This document shows, one piece after another, positions 15,319 to 23,828 of a stretch of DNA of 29,266 nt; positions within the stretch are counted from its first letter, which is position 1, and each line of letters opens with the position of its first letter. The DNA is from JBMNUL01 sp050946255. GTDB taxonomy: Bacteria > Actinomycetota > Coriobacteriia > Coriobacteriales > CADBOM01. The stretch lies in NCBI GenBank assembly GCA_050946255.1, contig JBMNUL010000011.1, positions 1 to 29,266 on the forward strand. Direction: 5' to 3'. The notes under the pieces are model-generated. The model was not told where the DNA came from. It made no database searches and worked only from the letters and a program-made list of their open reading frames with translations. The translations under genes and the position numbers were made by a program.

Positions 15319-16920
15319 CTACATCACCTCCGCTCCAGTTGCCAAGCCAAGTTCAGGAGAACCACCTCGCCCAGATGAAGAGCCTCCCGGTGCCTCACCG
15401 GCAGAATCGTCGAGGGTGACGGATTGACCCGGCTCCGCAGGCTCTGACATGGCATTCGCCCCGTCAGCTCCTGCCACGGCTTCTTCACCGCTGGCTCCAA
15501 CCACATCCGAAGCTTGAGAGACATCCTCGGTCTCAGCGGCAGCGGCCTTGTCCTTGCTCTTCTTTCCGCCCTTGAACCATTTCGAGGTTCCGGCATCCGG
15601 ATTGATGACCGGTCCCTGCTTGATGATCTTTAGCACTACCTTGAGGTACATCACGAGGATGAACAGGTAGATGATTATGAACAGGACGATTGTGATGAGA
15701 AGCTGGGTGACATCCACGGAAGCCGAAATGGCGTCTGAGGTGCGCAGCTCCTCCCAGACGATCCAGGGCTGCCGTCCCACCTCGGTTACGATCCAGCCCG
15801 ACTGAATCGCGATGAACGGGAACAACGGCGACCATTCGAGCAACTTGAGAAGCTTCCTGTTTGGTTCCCGGCCCTTCTTGGTCTTCCATGCTGCAAACAG
15901 GGCCATGAGAATCCACAGCCCGATGAAGCCGAGCATTATCAACATGATGTGATAGGCCTGGAACGTGACCTGCACCGGGGCGGTCTCCCCGTATTCCTCT
16001 TCGACTTGGTTGAGCCCCATGTACTCTGTCGTGGAGTCACCAGAGGCGAGCCAGCTCGTCATGCCCTCGATGGATGGCCCCACGACCTCTTGAGATTCCT
16101 CGTCCACGTAGCCGAACAGGGTCATGTCCACGGGCCCGGTCTCATATTGCCCCTCCATGGCGGCAAGCTTCTCGGGCTGATAGTCTGCAACCTCCTTGGC
16201 CTGGGAGTGCATGGCGGGTACCATGCAGACGACCATGATGAGTGCCACGATGGCGCCGACCCTTATGGTCTTGGCCCCGAAGTCCTTCTTCTCATGGCGC
16301 ATATGATATGCACCGATTGCGACGGCGATAAGGGCGCCCATTATAAGAAGCGCGATAACCGTGTGGAAATAGCGCGGGCCGGTCGAGGGGTTCAGCGCCG
16401 CTGCCCAGAAGTCTGTGAGAATCGCCTTGGATCCGTCCGATGCAACCGTGTATCCAGCTGGGGTCTGCATCCAGGAATTTGCGATGAGGATCCAAAGGGC
16501 GCTCAACGCGGAGCCAATCCACACGAGCCAAGACGAGACCATGTAGAACTTGGGAGAAACCTTCTTCTTTCCAAACAGGAGAATCCCCAGGAAGGTACTC
16601 TCGAGGAAGAACGCGAAGAGTGCCTCGGCCGCAAGAGGGGCTCCGAAAATGTCTCCGACAAATCTGGAGTAGGCAGCCCAGTTCGTGCCGAAAGCGAACT
16701 CCATCGTGATGCCCGTGGCAACTCCAACGCCGAAGGTTATCGCGAATATCTTCATCCAGAATTGAGCGGCGGCCTCATCCTCTGGATTGCCGGACTTGTA
16801 ATACCGTGTTTGGGCTATTGCCAAAATGAGCCCAAGTCCGATGGACGTGGGCACGTACAAGAAGTGGTATGCCACGGTCATGGCAAACTGAAATCTTGCA
16901 AGAAAAGCAGCTGTGAGCAT
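15319..16920 (-). CDS. cydA: Cytochrome bd oxidase subunit I
   Basis: Quinol-oxidising, haem-bearing subunit. With the start at MLTAAFLARFQFAMT the haem ligand positions match the E. coli numbering: H19 in VAYHFLYVP and H186 in GPRYFHT. A methionine in YHIMLIML (M326) is the likely third ligand, and GWIVTEVGRQPW is at 375-386. KLAAMEG is followed by a short Q-loop, as in actinobacterial and Bacillus enzymes rather than the long E. coli form. Residues from about 440 to 533 are a hydrophilic tail rich in alanine, glutamate, serine and glycine that is not part of the core fold. The start has AGGAGGGGA upstream; the frame is open 12 codons earlier. No cydCD genes lie nearby. Confidence 0.96.
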   Translation of the reverse strand: MLTAAFLARFQFAMTVAYHFLYVPTSIGLGLILAIAQTRYYKSGNPEDEAAAQFWMKIFAITFGVGVATGITMEFAFGTNWAAYSRFVGDIFGAPLAAEALFAFFLESTFLGILLFGKKKVSPKFYMVSSWLVWIGSALSALWILIANSWMQTPAGYTVASDGSKAILTDFWAAALNPSTGPRYFHTVIALLIMGALIAVAIGAYHMRHEKKDFGAKTIRVGAIVALIMVVCMVPAMHSQAKEVADYQPEKLAAMEGQYETGPVDMTLFGYVDEESQEVVGPSIEGMTSWLASGDSTTEYMGLNQVEEEYGETAPVQVTFQAYHIMLIMLGFIGLWILMALFAAWKTKKGREPNRKLLKLLEWSPLFPFIAIQSGWIVTEVGRQPWIVWEELRTSDAISASVDVTQLLITIVLFIIIYLFILVMYLKVVLKIIKQGPVINPDAGTSKWFKGGKKSKDKAAAAETEDVSQASDVVGASGEEAVAGADGANAMSEPAEPGQSVTLDDSAGEAPGGSSSGRGGSPELGLATGAEVM

Positions 16921-16925
16921 TGTTC

Positions 16926-16934
16926 TCCCCTCCT
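16926..16934 (-). promoter_or_regulatory. Ribosome-binding site fixing the cydA start
   Basis: AGGAGGGGA on the minus strand, five bases before the ATG at 16920. It favours this start over the ATG 12 codons upstream, which has no comparable site. Confidence 0.75.
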
Positions 16935-16990
16935 GCATTATGGTGACTGCCGGCATCTATCCGGTTGACAAGCAGAGACCCCGCCCCCAC

Positions 16991-17064
16991 GGGCTTTTCC
17001 CGACACCAGGTCACGGCTAATTTCCTATTGCAATCCAATTGGCCGCGACATTGTTGAAAAGCCC
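16991..17064 (-). promoter_or_regulatory. Long-range inverted repeat in the cydAB leader
   Basis: GGGCTTTTC (16991-16999) and GAAAAGCCC (17056-17064) are perfectly complementary over 9 bp, enclosing 56 bases. Both lie in the transcript between the predicted promoter and cydA. They could close a structured 5' leader. No recognised riboswitch or Rex-type operator was found. Confidence 0.35.
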
Positions 17065-17102
17065 ACCGAGATTCTCAAACCCCGACGTAGATGAACACGT
17101 AA

Positions 17103-17131
17103 AGTATATGTAGTAAATCTTCACTTATCAA
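17103..17131 (-). promoter_or_regulatory. cydAB promoter
   Basis: On the minus strand, -35 TTGATA (17126-17131) and -10 TATACT (17103-17108) are separated by exactly 17 bp, each matching consensus at five of six positions. Transcription would start near 17096, leaving a leader of about 175 nt before cydA. The surrounding DNA is AT-rich. Confidence 0.7.
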
Positions 17132-17212
17132 GTTTAATATATTTAAAAATCTTTCGATCGCGCGCAAATATGGACTATCATTTTCTTGACAACCTAACAA
17201 CGGGAAGTGTTT

Positions 17213-17479
17213 ATGGCTCAATATGTTGGAACGGCCATGCTCGTGTCATCAACATCGTGTCCTGATGCTGGGAAGATCGGGGACTTGGTTCTCACTGGAC
17301 CAGGAGCAGACGGTCCCTACGACGTGTGGTTCGTTTTCGTCTATACCGACGATGGAGAGAAAGCGCAAACTATCCGCGACCACGGAATGGCAGTGAGACG
17401 CGGCAACACCCTCACGTTCACTCATCATAAGGACGCATCAGAGCACGTGTTCGAGCTAGTGGAATGGGAGATGTTCTGA
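17213..17479 (+). CDS. Small protein of unknown function
   Basis: 88 residues, not recognised. The sequence looks like a small globular cytoplasmic protein with alternating hydrophobic strands (YDVWFVFVYT, LTFTHH, HVFELVEWEMF) and no signal peptide or membrane span. A GGGAAG ribosome-binding site lies five bases before the ATG; a GTG two codons earlier overlaps that site. It is divergent from cydAB across an AT-rich region, so it could share regulatory sites with it, but function cannot be inferred. Confidence 0.6.
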   Translation: MAQYVGTAMLVSSTSCPDAGKIGDLVLTGPGADGPYDVWFVFVYTDDGEKAQTIRDHGMAVRRGNTLTFTHHKDASEHVFELVEWEMF

Positions 17480-17625
17480 CCGCACTCCCCTATTGCCGAG
17501 GCTCTTTCCATGAATCTCCAAGCTCGTCAGATGCCGGGCGGGCCTTAGACACCGTAGAAAATGGCCAATCGAGCTCACGAATTTGTCAGACCGGCTTGTA
17601 GCCGAACCTGCGATGTCATCGAAAA

Positions 17626-17650
17626 GGCCCCCACCTAGATGGTGGAGGCC
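17626..17650 (-). terminator. Intrinsic terminator downstream of ffh
   Basis: GGCCCCCACC and GGTGGAGGCC form a 10-position stem with one mismatch around a five-base loop. On the minus strand the stem is followed by TTTTCG, placing it as the end of the ffh transcript. It may also stop the small gene converging from the left, though no T-tract follows in that direction. Confidence 0.7.
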
Positions 17651-17741
17651 TATCGAAACCAAATCACATTGAGCTCGGATTCTTGCAAGGCTCAGCTGCA
17701 AAAAGCAAGCTCGTGCAATACCGAGAGCCGACAAACCCGGG

Positions 17742-19208
17742 TTATTTCCCCTGAGTCTCGTCGAACATGTCCTGCAGCTTCTTGAGGTCTCTCATGGAAA
17801 GGTTCCCTCCCATTCCGGGTACTGTTCCCATTCCGCCGCGTCCCCTCTTCTCCGCACGACGTTTCGCCTTGCGACTGCCCTTTCCACCCTTCGTGGGGCG
17901 TTTCTTCGTGGGCTTCTGGCCTGTCATCGCGTACATCTTCTTGAGAACCTTTCGAGTCTCGTTGAACTTGGCGATGACCTGGTTCACCTCGCTGACCTGA
18001 ACTCCGGCGCCCTTGGCGATCCTGGCCCTGCGCGATCCGTTGAGAACGGCTGGCTTCCTGCGCTCCTCCTTGGTCATGGAGTTGACGATGACCTCTGCCC
18101 TATCGAAGAAGTCCATCTGAACCTGGCCGGAATCTAAAGCCTTCTCGCCGCCGGGGAGGGCCTGGATGAACTTGCTGGCACCGCCCATCTTGTGGAGCTG
18201 CTTGTTCATGAGGATAAAGTCGTCGAGGGTGAGGTCTGCCCTTGCGAGACGCTCGGCCTCCTCTTCCTCGATCTCCTTGTCGGCGGCCATCTGGGCCTGC
18301 TCGATGAGGGTTACCATGTCGCCCATTCCGAGGATTCGCTTTGCCATCCTGTCGGGGTGGAATTCCTGCAGCGAATCTGGCTTCTCGCCGTCGGAGACGA
18401 ACTTGATCGGCTTGCCTGTGACCTCGCGCACAGAGAGCGCTGCACCACCGCGGGCGTCGCCGTCCATCTTCGACATGATCACGCCGTCGAAATCGACCTT
18501 TTCCGCAAAGGCCGCGACGACGTTGGTGGCATCCTGACCGGTCATGGCATCGACGACCATCAGAACCTGGTCGGGGTCGACGGCGTCCTTGATCGCCTTG
18601 GCCTCCTCCATCATCTCCTCGTCTACGTGGAGACGACCTGCGGTATCGATGATCACCACATCGCGGAGGGTTTCCTTGGCCTCCTTGAGAGATTGCCTGG
18701 CAATCTGCACGGGATGCTGCCCATCGCCACGGTAGACCTTGACGTCGATCTCATCGCCGAGGGTCTGCAACTGCTCGGCTGCAGCGGGCCTGTAAACGTC
18801 GCAGGCCACCAGCAACGGCATGCGACCGCGCTGCTTGAAGTAATAGGCCAGCTTGGCGGCAGCCGTTGTCTTACCACTTCCCTGAAGGCCCACGAGCATG
18901 ATCGTGTTCGGAGTCTTCTGGGGAAGAATCATCTTCGTGTCATCTGAACCCAGCAGCTCTGTCAGCTGCTCGAGTACGATCTTGACGACGTTCTGCCCTG
19001 GGGTCAGGGAATCGAGGACCTCGGATGTGAGGCACTTCTCCCTGGTCTTGAGGACGAAGTTCTTGACGACCTTGTAGTTGACATCGGCCTCGAGAAGCGC
19101 GATGCGGATCTCCTGCATCGCCTCGTCTATGTCCTTCTCGGACAGACGGCCCTTCGACCGAACCTTGTCGAGGATTCCCCTCAGCTTGTTGGAGAGGCTG
19201 CTTGCCAT
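17742..19208 (-). CDS. ffh: Signal recognition particle GTPase Ffh
   Basis: Binds signal sequences at the ribosome and, with 4.5S RNA and FtsY, targets membrane proteins. The N domain is followed by the G domain, with GLQGSGKTT at 107-115, DTAGRL and SKMDGDARGG. From about residue 320 a methionine-rich M domain carries the RNA-binding NGSRRARIAKGAG segment. The tail is lysine- and glycine-rich and ends GNLSMRDLKKLQDMF. The 488-residue length is normal for actinobacteria. The ribosome-binding site is a perfect AAGGAGGT (19218-19225), nine bases before the ATG. It follows ftsY by 19 nt, so the two interacting GTPases are made together. Confidence 0.97.
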   Translation of the reverse strand: MASSLSNKLRGILDKVRSKGRLSEKDIDEAMQEIRIALLEADVNYKVVKNFVLKTREKCLTSEVLDSLTPGQNVVKIVLEQLTELLGSDDTKMILPQKTPNTIMLVGLQGSGKTTAAAKLAYYFKQRGRMPLLVACDVYRPAAAEQLQTLGDEIDVKVYRGDGQHPVQIARQSLKEAKETLRDVVIIDTAGRLHVDEEMMEEAKAIKDAVDPDQVLMVVDAMTGQDATNVVAAFAEKVDFDGVIMSKMDGDARGGAALSVREVTGKPIKFVSDGEKPDSLQEFHPDRMAKRILGMGDMVTLIEQAQMAADKEIEEEEAERLARADLTLDDFILMNKQLHKMGGASKFIQALPGGEKALDSGQVQMDFFDRAEVIVNSMTKEERRKPAVLNGSRRARIAKGAGVQVSEVNQVIAKFNETRKVLKKMYAMTGQKPTKKRPTKGGKGSRKAKRRAEKRGRGGMGTVPGMGGNLSMRDLKKLQDMFDETQGK

Positions 19209-19227
19209 GTCTTGTAGACCTCCTTTA

Positions 19228-20130
19228 TCAGCCGATCAGTTCTTCGGCGAAATCGTGGGGATCGAAGGCCTTGAGGTCCTCGATCTGCTCCCCCACTCCA
19301 ATTCTCACGATCGGGAGCCCGAGCTCGTGAGAGATCGCCACGGCGATTCCGCCCTTTGCCGTTCCATCGAGCTTGGTGACGATGACGGCATCTAAGTTGA
19401 GCGTTTCATTGAACACCTTGGCCTGGGAAAGCCCGTTCTGCCCCGTGGTTGCGTCAATGACGAGCACCGTCTTCACGGGCATGTTCGAGCGCTTGCGCGT
19501 GACGTTGACCACCTTTTCCAGCTCGCGCATCAGGTCGTCTGAAGTATGGAGCCTCCCGGCGGTGTCGATGAGGACGAGGTCGGAGCCCTTCTGCTCCGCG
19601 CGCTCGATCACGTCGTAGCAGACGCTGGCGGGGTCGCTGCCGCGCTCGCGCTCGACGACTTCGACGTTGGCCCTGCGTCCCCACTCCTCGAGCTGTTCGA
19701 TTGCAGCCGCACGGAAGGTATCGCCGCTTCCCAGCAGCACGGAGTGACCATTCTCCACACCCTCGTTGGCGATCTTCCCAACGGTCGTGGTCTTGCCGGC
19801 CCCGTTGATTCCCACGAAGAGCACGCACTCCGGGGTGTCCTCGAAGAAGTCGGTCTCGGTCTGCACGAACATGTTCGCGATCTCGTCGATGAGGTACTCC
19901 TCCACCGCGTCGGCAGTTGGGATTCCCTCTCTCTTCGTGATCTTCTTCAGATTCTCGACGATCTGAATTGACGCCGATGGTCCGAGGTCTGAGAGGATCA
20001 ACGTCTCCTCCAGCTCGTCCCACCACTCGTCGGAGAGCTTGGCACCCTTCCTCATGAGGACGTTCATCGACTCGCGCATCCTCTTGCGCGACTTCGACAT
20101 TCCCCTTGAAAGCCTCTCCCTGAAGGACAT
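19228..20130 (-). CDS. ftsY: Signal recognition particle receptor FtsY
   Basis: SRP receptor GTPase at the membrane, partner of Ffh. The NG domain shows GINGAGKTTTVGKIA, LGSGDTFRAAA, DTAGRLHTSDDLM, TKLDGTAKGG and GVGEQIEDLKAFD. The acidic N-terminal A domain is absent: the protein begins with a short basic stretch (MSFRERLSRGMSKSRKRMRESM), which may serve membrane binding. The start is the ATG four bases after the smc stop; a longer frame exists back to 20172 but lies inside smc. AAGGAAGGTG at the end of smc serves as ribosome-binding site, so translation is probably coupled. Confidence 0.96.
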   Translation of the reverse strand: MSFRERLSRGMSKSRKRMRESMNVLMRKGAKLSDEWWDELEETLILSDLGPSASIQIVENLKKITKREGIPTADAVEEYLIDEIANMFVQTETDFFEDTPECVLFVGINGAGKTTTVGKIANEGVENGHSVLLGSGDTFRAAAIEQLEEWGRRANVEVVERERGSDPASVCYDVIERAEQKGSDLVLIDTAGRLHTSDDLMRELEKVVNVTRKRSNMPVKTVLVIDATTGQNGLSQAKVFNETLNLDAVIVTKLDGTAKGGIAVAISHELGLPIVRIGVGEQIEDLKAFDPHDFAEELIG

Positions 20131-20134
20131 TGGG

Positions 20135-23100
20135 CTATTCACCTTCCTTTTCAGCCGCTTCTTCCTCTTCAAGCGACCGTATTGCCTGGTCTAGTTTCTG
20201 GCTCACTACCTTGCTCACACCAGATGCCTGCTTGCTCACGCCATATAAAACGTCGGCTATCTCCATGGTCTGGCGCTGGTGCGTGACCATTATCAGCTGG
20301 GTCTCGTTGCGCATCGAATCGAGGAGGTCGCACACACGCTGCAGGTTGGTGCCGTCCAGCGCCGGCTCGATCTCGTCGAGGATGTAGAATGGCGCGTTTC
20401 GCGTCAAGTAGATGGCGAACAGGAACGAGATGGCCACCAGCGCGCTCTGCCCACCGGAAAGCTGGGTGAGGCTGGTGAGCTTCATGCCCCTCGGGTGGAT
20501 GACGATCTCGATGCCACCCTCTGAATCCGCGGTCTTGTCCAAGATCACCAGTTCTCCTGTGTCTCCGGGAGAGAGCTGCTCGTAGAGGCTCTTGAACCGT
20601 TCGTTGACGTCATCGAACGTGGCGTTGAACTGCTTCTTCATCTTGGTCTCGAGAGCTCTGGTTATCGTGTTGAGCTTCTTTCGGGCATCCACGAGATCCG
20701 CCACCTGCTCGGTGATGTGGTCGCGCTTGGCCTTCAGGTTCTCATACTCTTCCATGGCAACGTGGTTCACGGCGCCCAACCCCTCGATCTTGCGCTTGAG
20801 GCGGGCCACGGTGTCCTCGGCCTGAGCGCGATCCTCGACCGGGGGAACTTCCAGAGCGGCCTCGATGGAGGTGCCGTTGTCCTGTTCAATTCGCTGAATC
20901 GCGTATTTCACGTCGGCCTCGAGTTTTGCCCTCTCGACCTTGGCCTCGTTCAGCTTTGCCATTGCCTGAGTCTGCTGTTCCTTGGCCTCGTCGCGGGCTT
21001 TCTTGGCCTCATCGATGATGTCCCTCAACGACTTCGAATCGCTCTGCGTGAGCTTGGCCTGCTCCTGCAGCTTGCGGGCCCATTCGCTGATGCCGGAGTG
21101 AAGTTCCTCGAACACCTTGTAGAGCGGGTCGACACGCAACCTGATAACAGAGAGCGAGATCTCAGTCTCCCTGGAGACCTTTAGGGTCTTCTCGAGGTCC
21201 TTTATCTCGGCGTCCAGCTTCTCCAACCTGCGGCGCTTGAACTCTATCGATTGGCGGCAGGTCTCCATGTCGGTCTTCACCGAGTAGACCTGCTGGACTA
21301 TGTCGGACTTCTCCTGGGTGATCCGTAGAAGCTCCTGGGAAGATGCCTCCACGTCGTCACGCATGCTGGAGATGTTCTCGTTGAGGGTTTCGATCCTGGA
21401 ACGGTATTCTTGCGCAAGCGGAGACGACTGCCCTCTGCGCACGTTAACGCTCTTCAGCTTGAGGTCCGTCTGCTCGCGAGTGGCATTCAACTGCATGATC
21501 TGCTGCTCGAGGCGCTTGACCTCTGCCTCTGCCGAATCATAGGAGCCCTGGAGCTTTGCCAGCGACTCAGACAATTCGAACCCATCCTGCTGCGCCAACT
21601 GCAGGTTCTTCTCGGCTTCCGACACCGCCATCTCGGCATCGCCAAGATTGGCAGTGCAGGTCTCGTTCTCTGCAGTGAGCTCGTTGAGCTTGCGCTGCCT
21701 CGACAGCACGCCCTCCATGTCGGCGATCTGGCTCCCGAGAGTGATCTTCCCGCTGGGCCAAACCACGGCGCCGTCACGAGTGGCGAACCTCACAGGAGCA
21801 TCGTTTCTCGTGTGGAACAGCACTGCCTGGGAGATGGAGTCTGCAACGTAGACGTCCCCGATGAGGGACTTGACCACGCTGTCATAGGACTCGTCGTATT
21901 TCACGAGGTCGATCAGCCTCTGTCCGTCATCGCAAGTCGGCAGGTCTTCAACAAGATTCTCGTTTATCGGGAGGAAGCTGACCTCGCCGTTGTCAGACCC
22001 GCTCTTCACGAGTCTCTCGGCAATCATGTTGGCGGACTTGATGTCCACGACGAGCAGCCCGTTGATGTCGGCCCCGAGAAGTCTCTCGACCAAAGGCTCA
22101 AGCTCTGACGGAGCCGAGATGACCTGGGAAATCCTCCCCACGATTCCAGCGAACTCCGACTGGTGCTCGGTAATCCAGCTCATCGAGGGCGAAGCGCTCT
22201 GGTAGGCCCGTTCGATCTCCTTCAGGGCCTTGATCTCGGCTTGTATGTCAGCGAGCTTGTCGCGCTGCTCGCCCATCTCTGCCTTTGCCTGATCCAGCAG
22301 ACGGACCCTCTTGTCGATATCCGAACGCGCAAGGGCGAGCTCGCCCTGTGCCTTCAGCATGTCTCCCGAGATTCCGTCGAACTTGTCACGCTGCTCGGAC
22401 AGCTGGGACTGAGCCGAGGAGATGTCGCTCTGGATCTGCTCCAGCCTCTCCTTGAGGAGCCCCTCCTCCACATCGAGGGATTCCAGGGAACTCTCCGCCC
22501 TGGCCAGGTTGTCCTTTGTCTTCGCGAGGGCAGACTCGTTGTTGCGGAGCTTGCTGGACAGCGCGTCATATGCCTCCTGGGCCTCGCGACGGCTCTTCGT
22601 TATCTGCTCCGACTTGCGGTTCAGCTCGTTGAACGTGGAGTAGAGGCCCTTGAGCTTTGCCTCGTCGGCCTCGGATTCGCCGGCGGTCTGCTTCCTCTCG
22701 TCCTGAGCGGACTGCAGGCGAGTCTCCGACGTGTGGATAGTGCCCCTCAGCGTGGAGAGCTGGGACACCATGTTCTTGCCCTTCTCCTCGAGGAGCCTCA
22801 TGTTGGAATCGAGCCTTGCCATGATCGACTGGCAACGGTTGCGCTGCTCGTTGAGATCGCCTACGAACAGGCCTTTCTGCTCCAAGGCGGCCTGCCTCTT
22901 GGCGACCTCCTCTTCCTTCTCCTCGAGCCTGAACCCCACCAGCTCGACCTCGGCCTCGATCTCCTTCTCGTTTTTGGACATCTCCTCCCACGAGGATTGG
23001 AGGTTGCGCAGGTCGTCTACCGCCAGCGCAAGGCTCAGCTGCTTGAGCTCGTCGGAGTACTCCTTGTAGCGCTTGGCACGCGAAGCCTGACGCTCCAAGG

Positions 23101-23710
23101 GCCTGAGCTGGGAATCTATTACCTTGACGATGTCGTTTACCCTCTTCAGGGTGCTGTCCATCTTTTCCAGCTGACGCTGTGCCCTCTCCTTGCGGGACTT
23201 GTGCTTGAGCACTCCGGCCGCATCCTCCATGAGGCGCATCCTGTCCTCGGGCCTCGATTCGATCATCGCCGTGAGGTTGCCCTGAGTGATAACCGAGTGG
23301 ACACCCTCTCCAATGGCGGAGTCGTGGAGAATGTCTATGACATCGCGGCGCAGGCACGGCGAACCGTTAAGCAGGTACTCGCTCTCGCCGTTGTGGTGCA
23401 TGCGCCTGGTGATGACGACTTCGGAGAACTCGATTGGAATCGTTCCGTCGGAATTGTCGAGGACGAGGTCGACTTCGGCAACTTTTGCAGCCGGTCTAGC
23501 GGAAGAACCAGAGAAGATCAGCTCCTCCATGGAGTGCACCCTCAAGTTGGACGTCTTGCGCTCACCGAGAACCCAGAGGACGGCCTCGGAAATGTTGGAT
23601 TTCCCAGATCCGTTGGGTCCGACTATGGCGGAGATGCCGGGGGCGAAGTTGATGACCGTCCTGTCGGCAAACGACTTGAACCCCTTCAACACGATTGACT
23701 TAAGATACAC
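20135..23710 (-). CDS. smc: Chromosome segregation protein SMC
   Basis: Condensin ATPase that compacts and separates chromosomes. The N-terminal ATPase half begins YLKSIVLKGFKSFADRT with GPNGSGKSN at 31-39. Two long coiled coils flank a hinge at about 510-660 (GIVGRISQVI, then VVWPSGKITLGSQ). The C-terminal half has QLSGGQSALVAISFLFAIYL and the Walker B PFYILDEIEPALDGTN. The signature motif uses Q where most SMCs have E, and the D-loop reads ALDG instead of ALDD. The start is GTG, chosen because the standard SMC N-terminus begins there; the ribosome-binding site is weak. At 1,191 residues it is full length. It stands 118 nt after rnc and directly before ftsY, a common bacterial order. Confidence 0.97.
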   Translation of the reverse strand: MYLKSIVLKGFKSFADRTVINFAPGISAIVGPNGSGKSNISEAVLWVLGERKTSNLRVHSMEELIFSGSSARPAAKVAEVDLVLDNSDGTIPIEFSEVVITRRMHHNGESEYLLNGSPCLRRDVIDILHDSAIGEGVHSVITQGNLTAMIESRPEDRMRLMEDAAGVLKHKSRKERAQRQLEKMDSTLKRVNDIVKVIDSQLRPLERQASRAKRYKEYSDELKQLSLALAVDDLRNLQSSWEEMSKNEKEIEAEVELVGFRLEEKEEEVAKRQAALEQKGLFVGDLNEQRNRCQSIMARLDSNMRLLEEKGKNMVSQLSTLRGTIHTSETRLQSAQDERKQTAGESEADEAKLKGLYSTFNELNRKSEQITKSRREAQEAYDALSSKLRNNESALAKTKDNLARAESSLESLDVEEGLLKERLEQIQSDISSAQSQLSEQRDKFDGISGDMLKAQGELALARSDIDKRVRLLDQAKAEMGEQRDKLADIQAEIKALKEIERAYQSASPSMSWITEHQSEFAGIVGRISQVISAPSELEPLVERLLGADINGLLVVDIKSANMIAERLVKSGSDNGEVSFLPINENLVEDLPTCDDGQRLIDLVKYDESYDSVVKSLIGDVYVADSISQAVLFHTRNDAPVRFATRDGAVVWPSGKITLGSQIADMEGVLSRQRKLNELTAENETCTANLGDAEMAVSEAEKNLQLAQQDGFELSESLAKLQGSYDSAEAEVKRLEQQIMQLNATREQTDLKLKSVNVRRGQSSPLAQEYRSRIETLNENISSMRDDVEASSQELLRITQEKSDIVQQVYSVKTDMETCRQSIEFKRRRLEKLDAEIKDLEKTLKVSRETEISLSVIRLRVDPLYKVFEELHSGISEWARKLQEQAKLTQSDSKSLRDIIDEAKKARDEAKEQQTQAMAKLNEAKVERAKLEADVKYAIQRIEQDNGTSIEAALEVPPVEDRAQAEDTVARLKRKIEGLGAVNHVAMEEYENLKAKRDHITEQVADLVDARKKLNTITRALETKMKKQFNATFDDVNERFKSLYEQLSPGDTGELVILDKTADSEGGIEIVIHPRGMKLTSLTQLSGGQSALVAISFLFAIYLTRNAPFYILDEIEPALDGTNLQRVCDLLDSMRNETQLIMVTHQRQTMEIADVLYGVSKQASGVSKVVSQKLDQAIRSLEEEEAAEKEGE

Positions 23711-23828
23711 AGGCTGTTCCGATTCCTAGTTGAGCGGTGCCCCCGATGCATGCTCCACGGAACGTGGACAAGCTCGGACACGCACCGCCTCCGACTGCAG
23801 AGAAATAGATTTGCACATGAAGGATATT

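Noticed and set aside
22163..23698. Plus-strand open frame of 511 codons opposite smc
   Set aside because: It lies wholly antisense to a full-length SMC with intact motifs; its Leu-, Gly- and Val-rich translation is what codon bias on the other strand produces.
23754..23768. parS-like or hairpin element in the rnc-smc gap (TCCACG, GAA, CGTGGA)
   Set aside because: The three-base insert breaks the parS core, and the outer bases do not match the consensus; no T-tract follows for a terminator.
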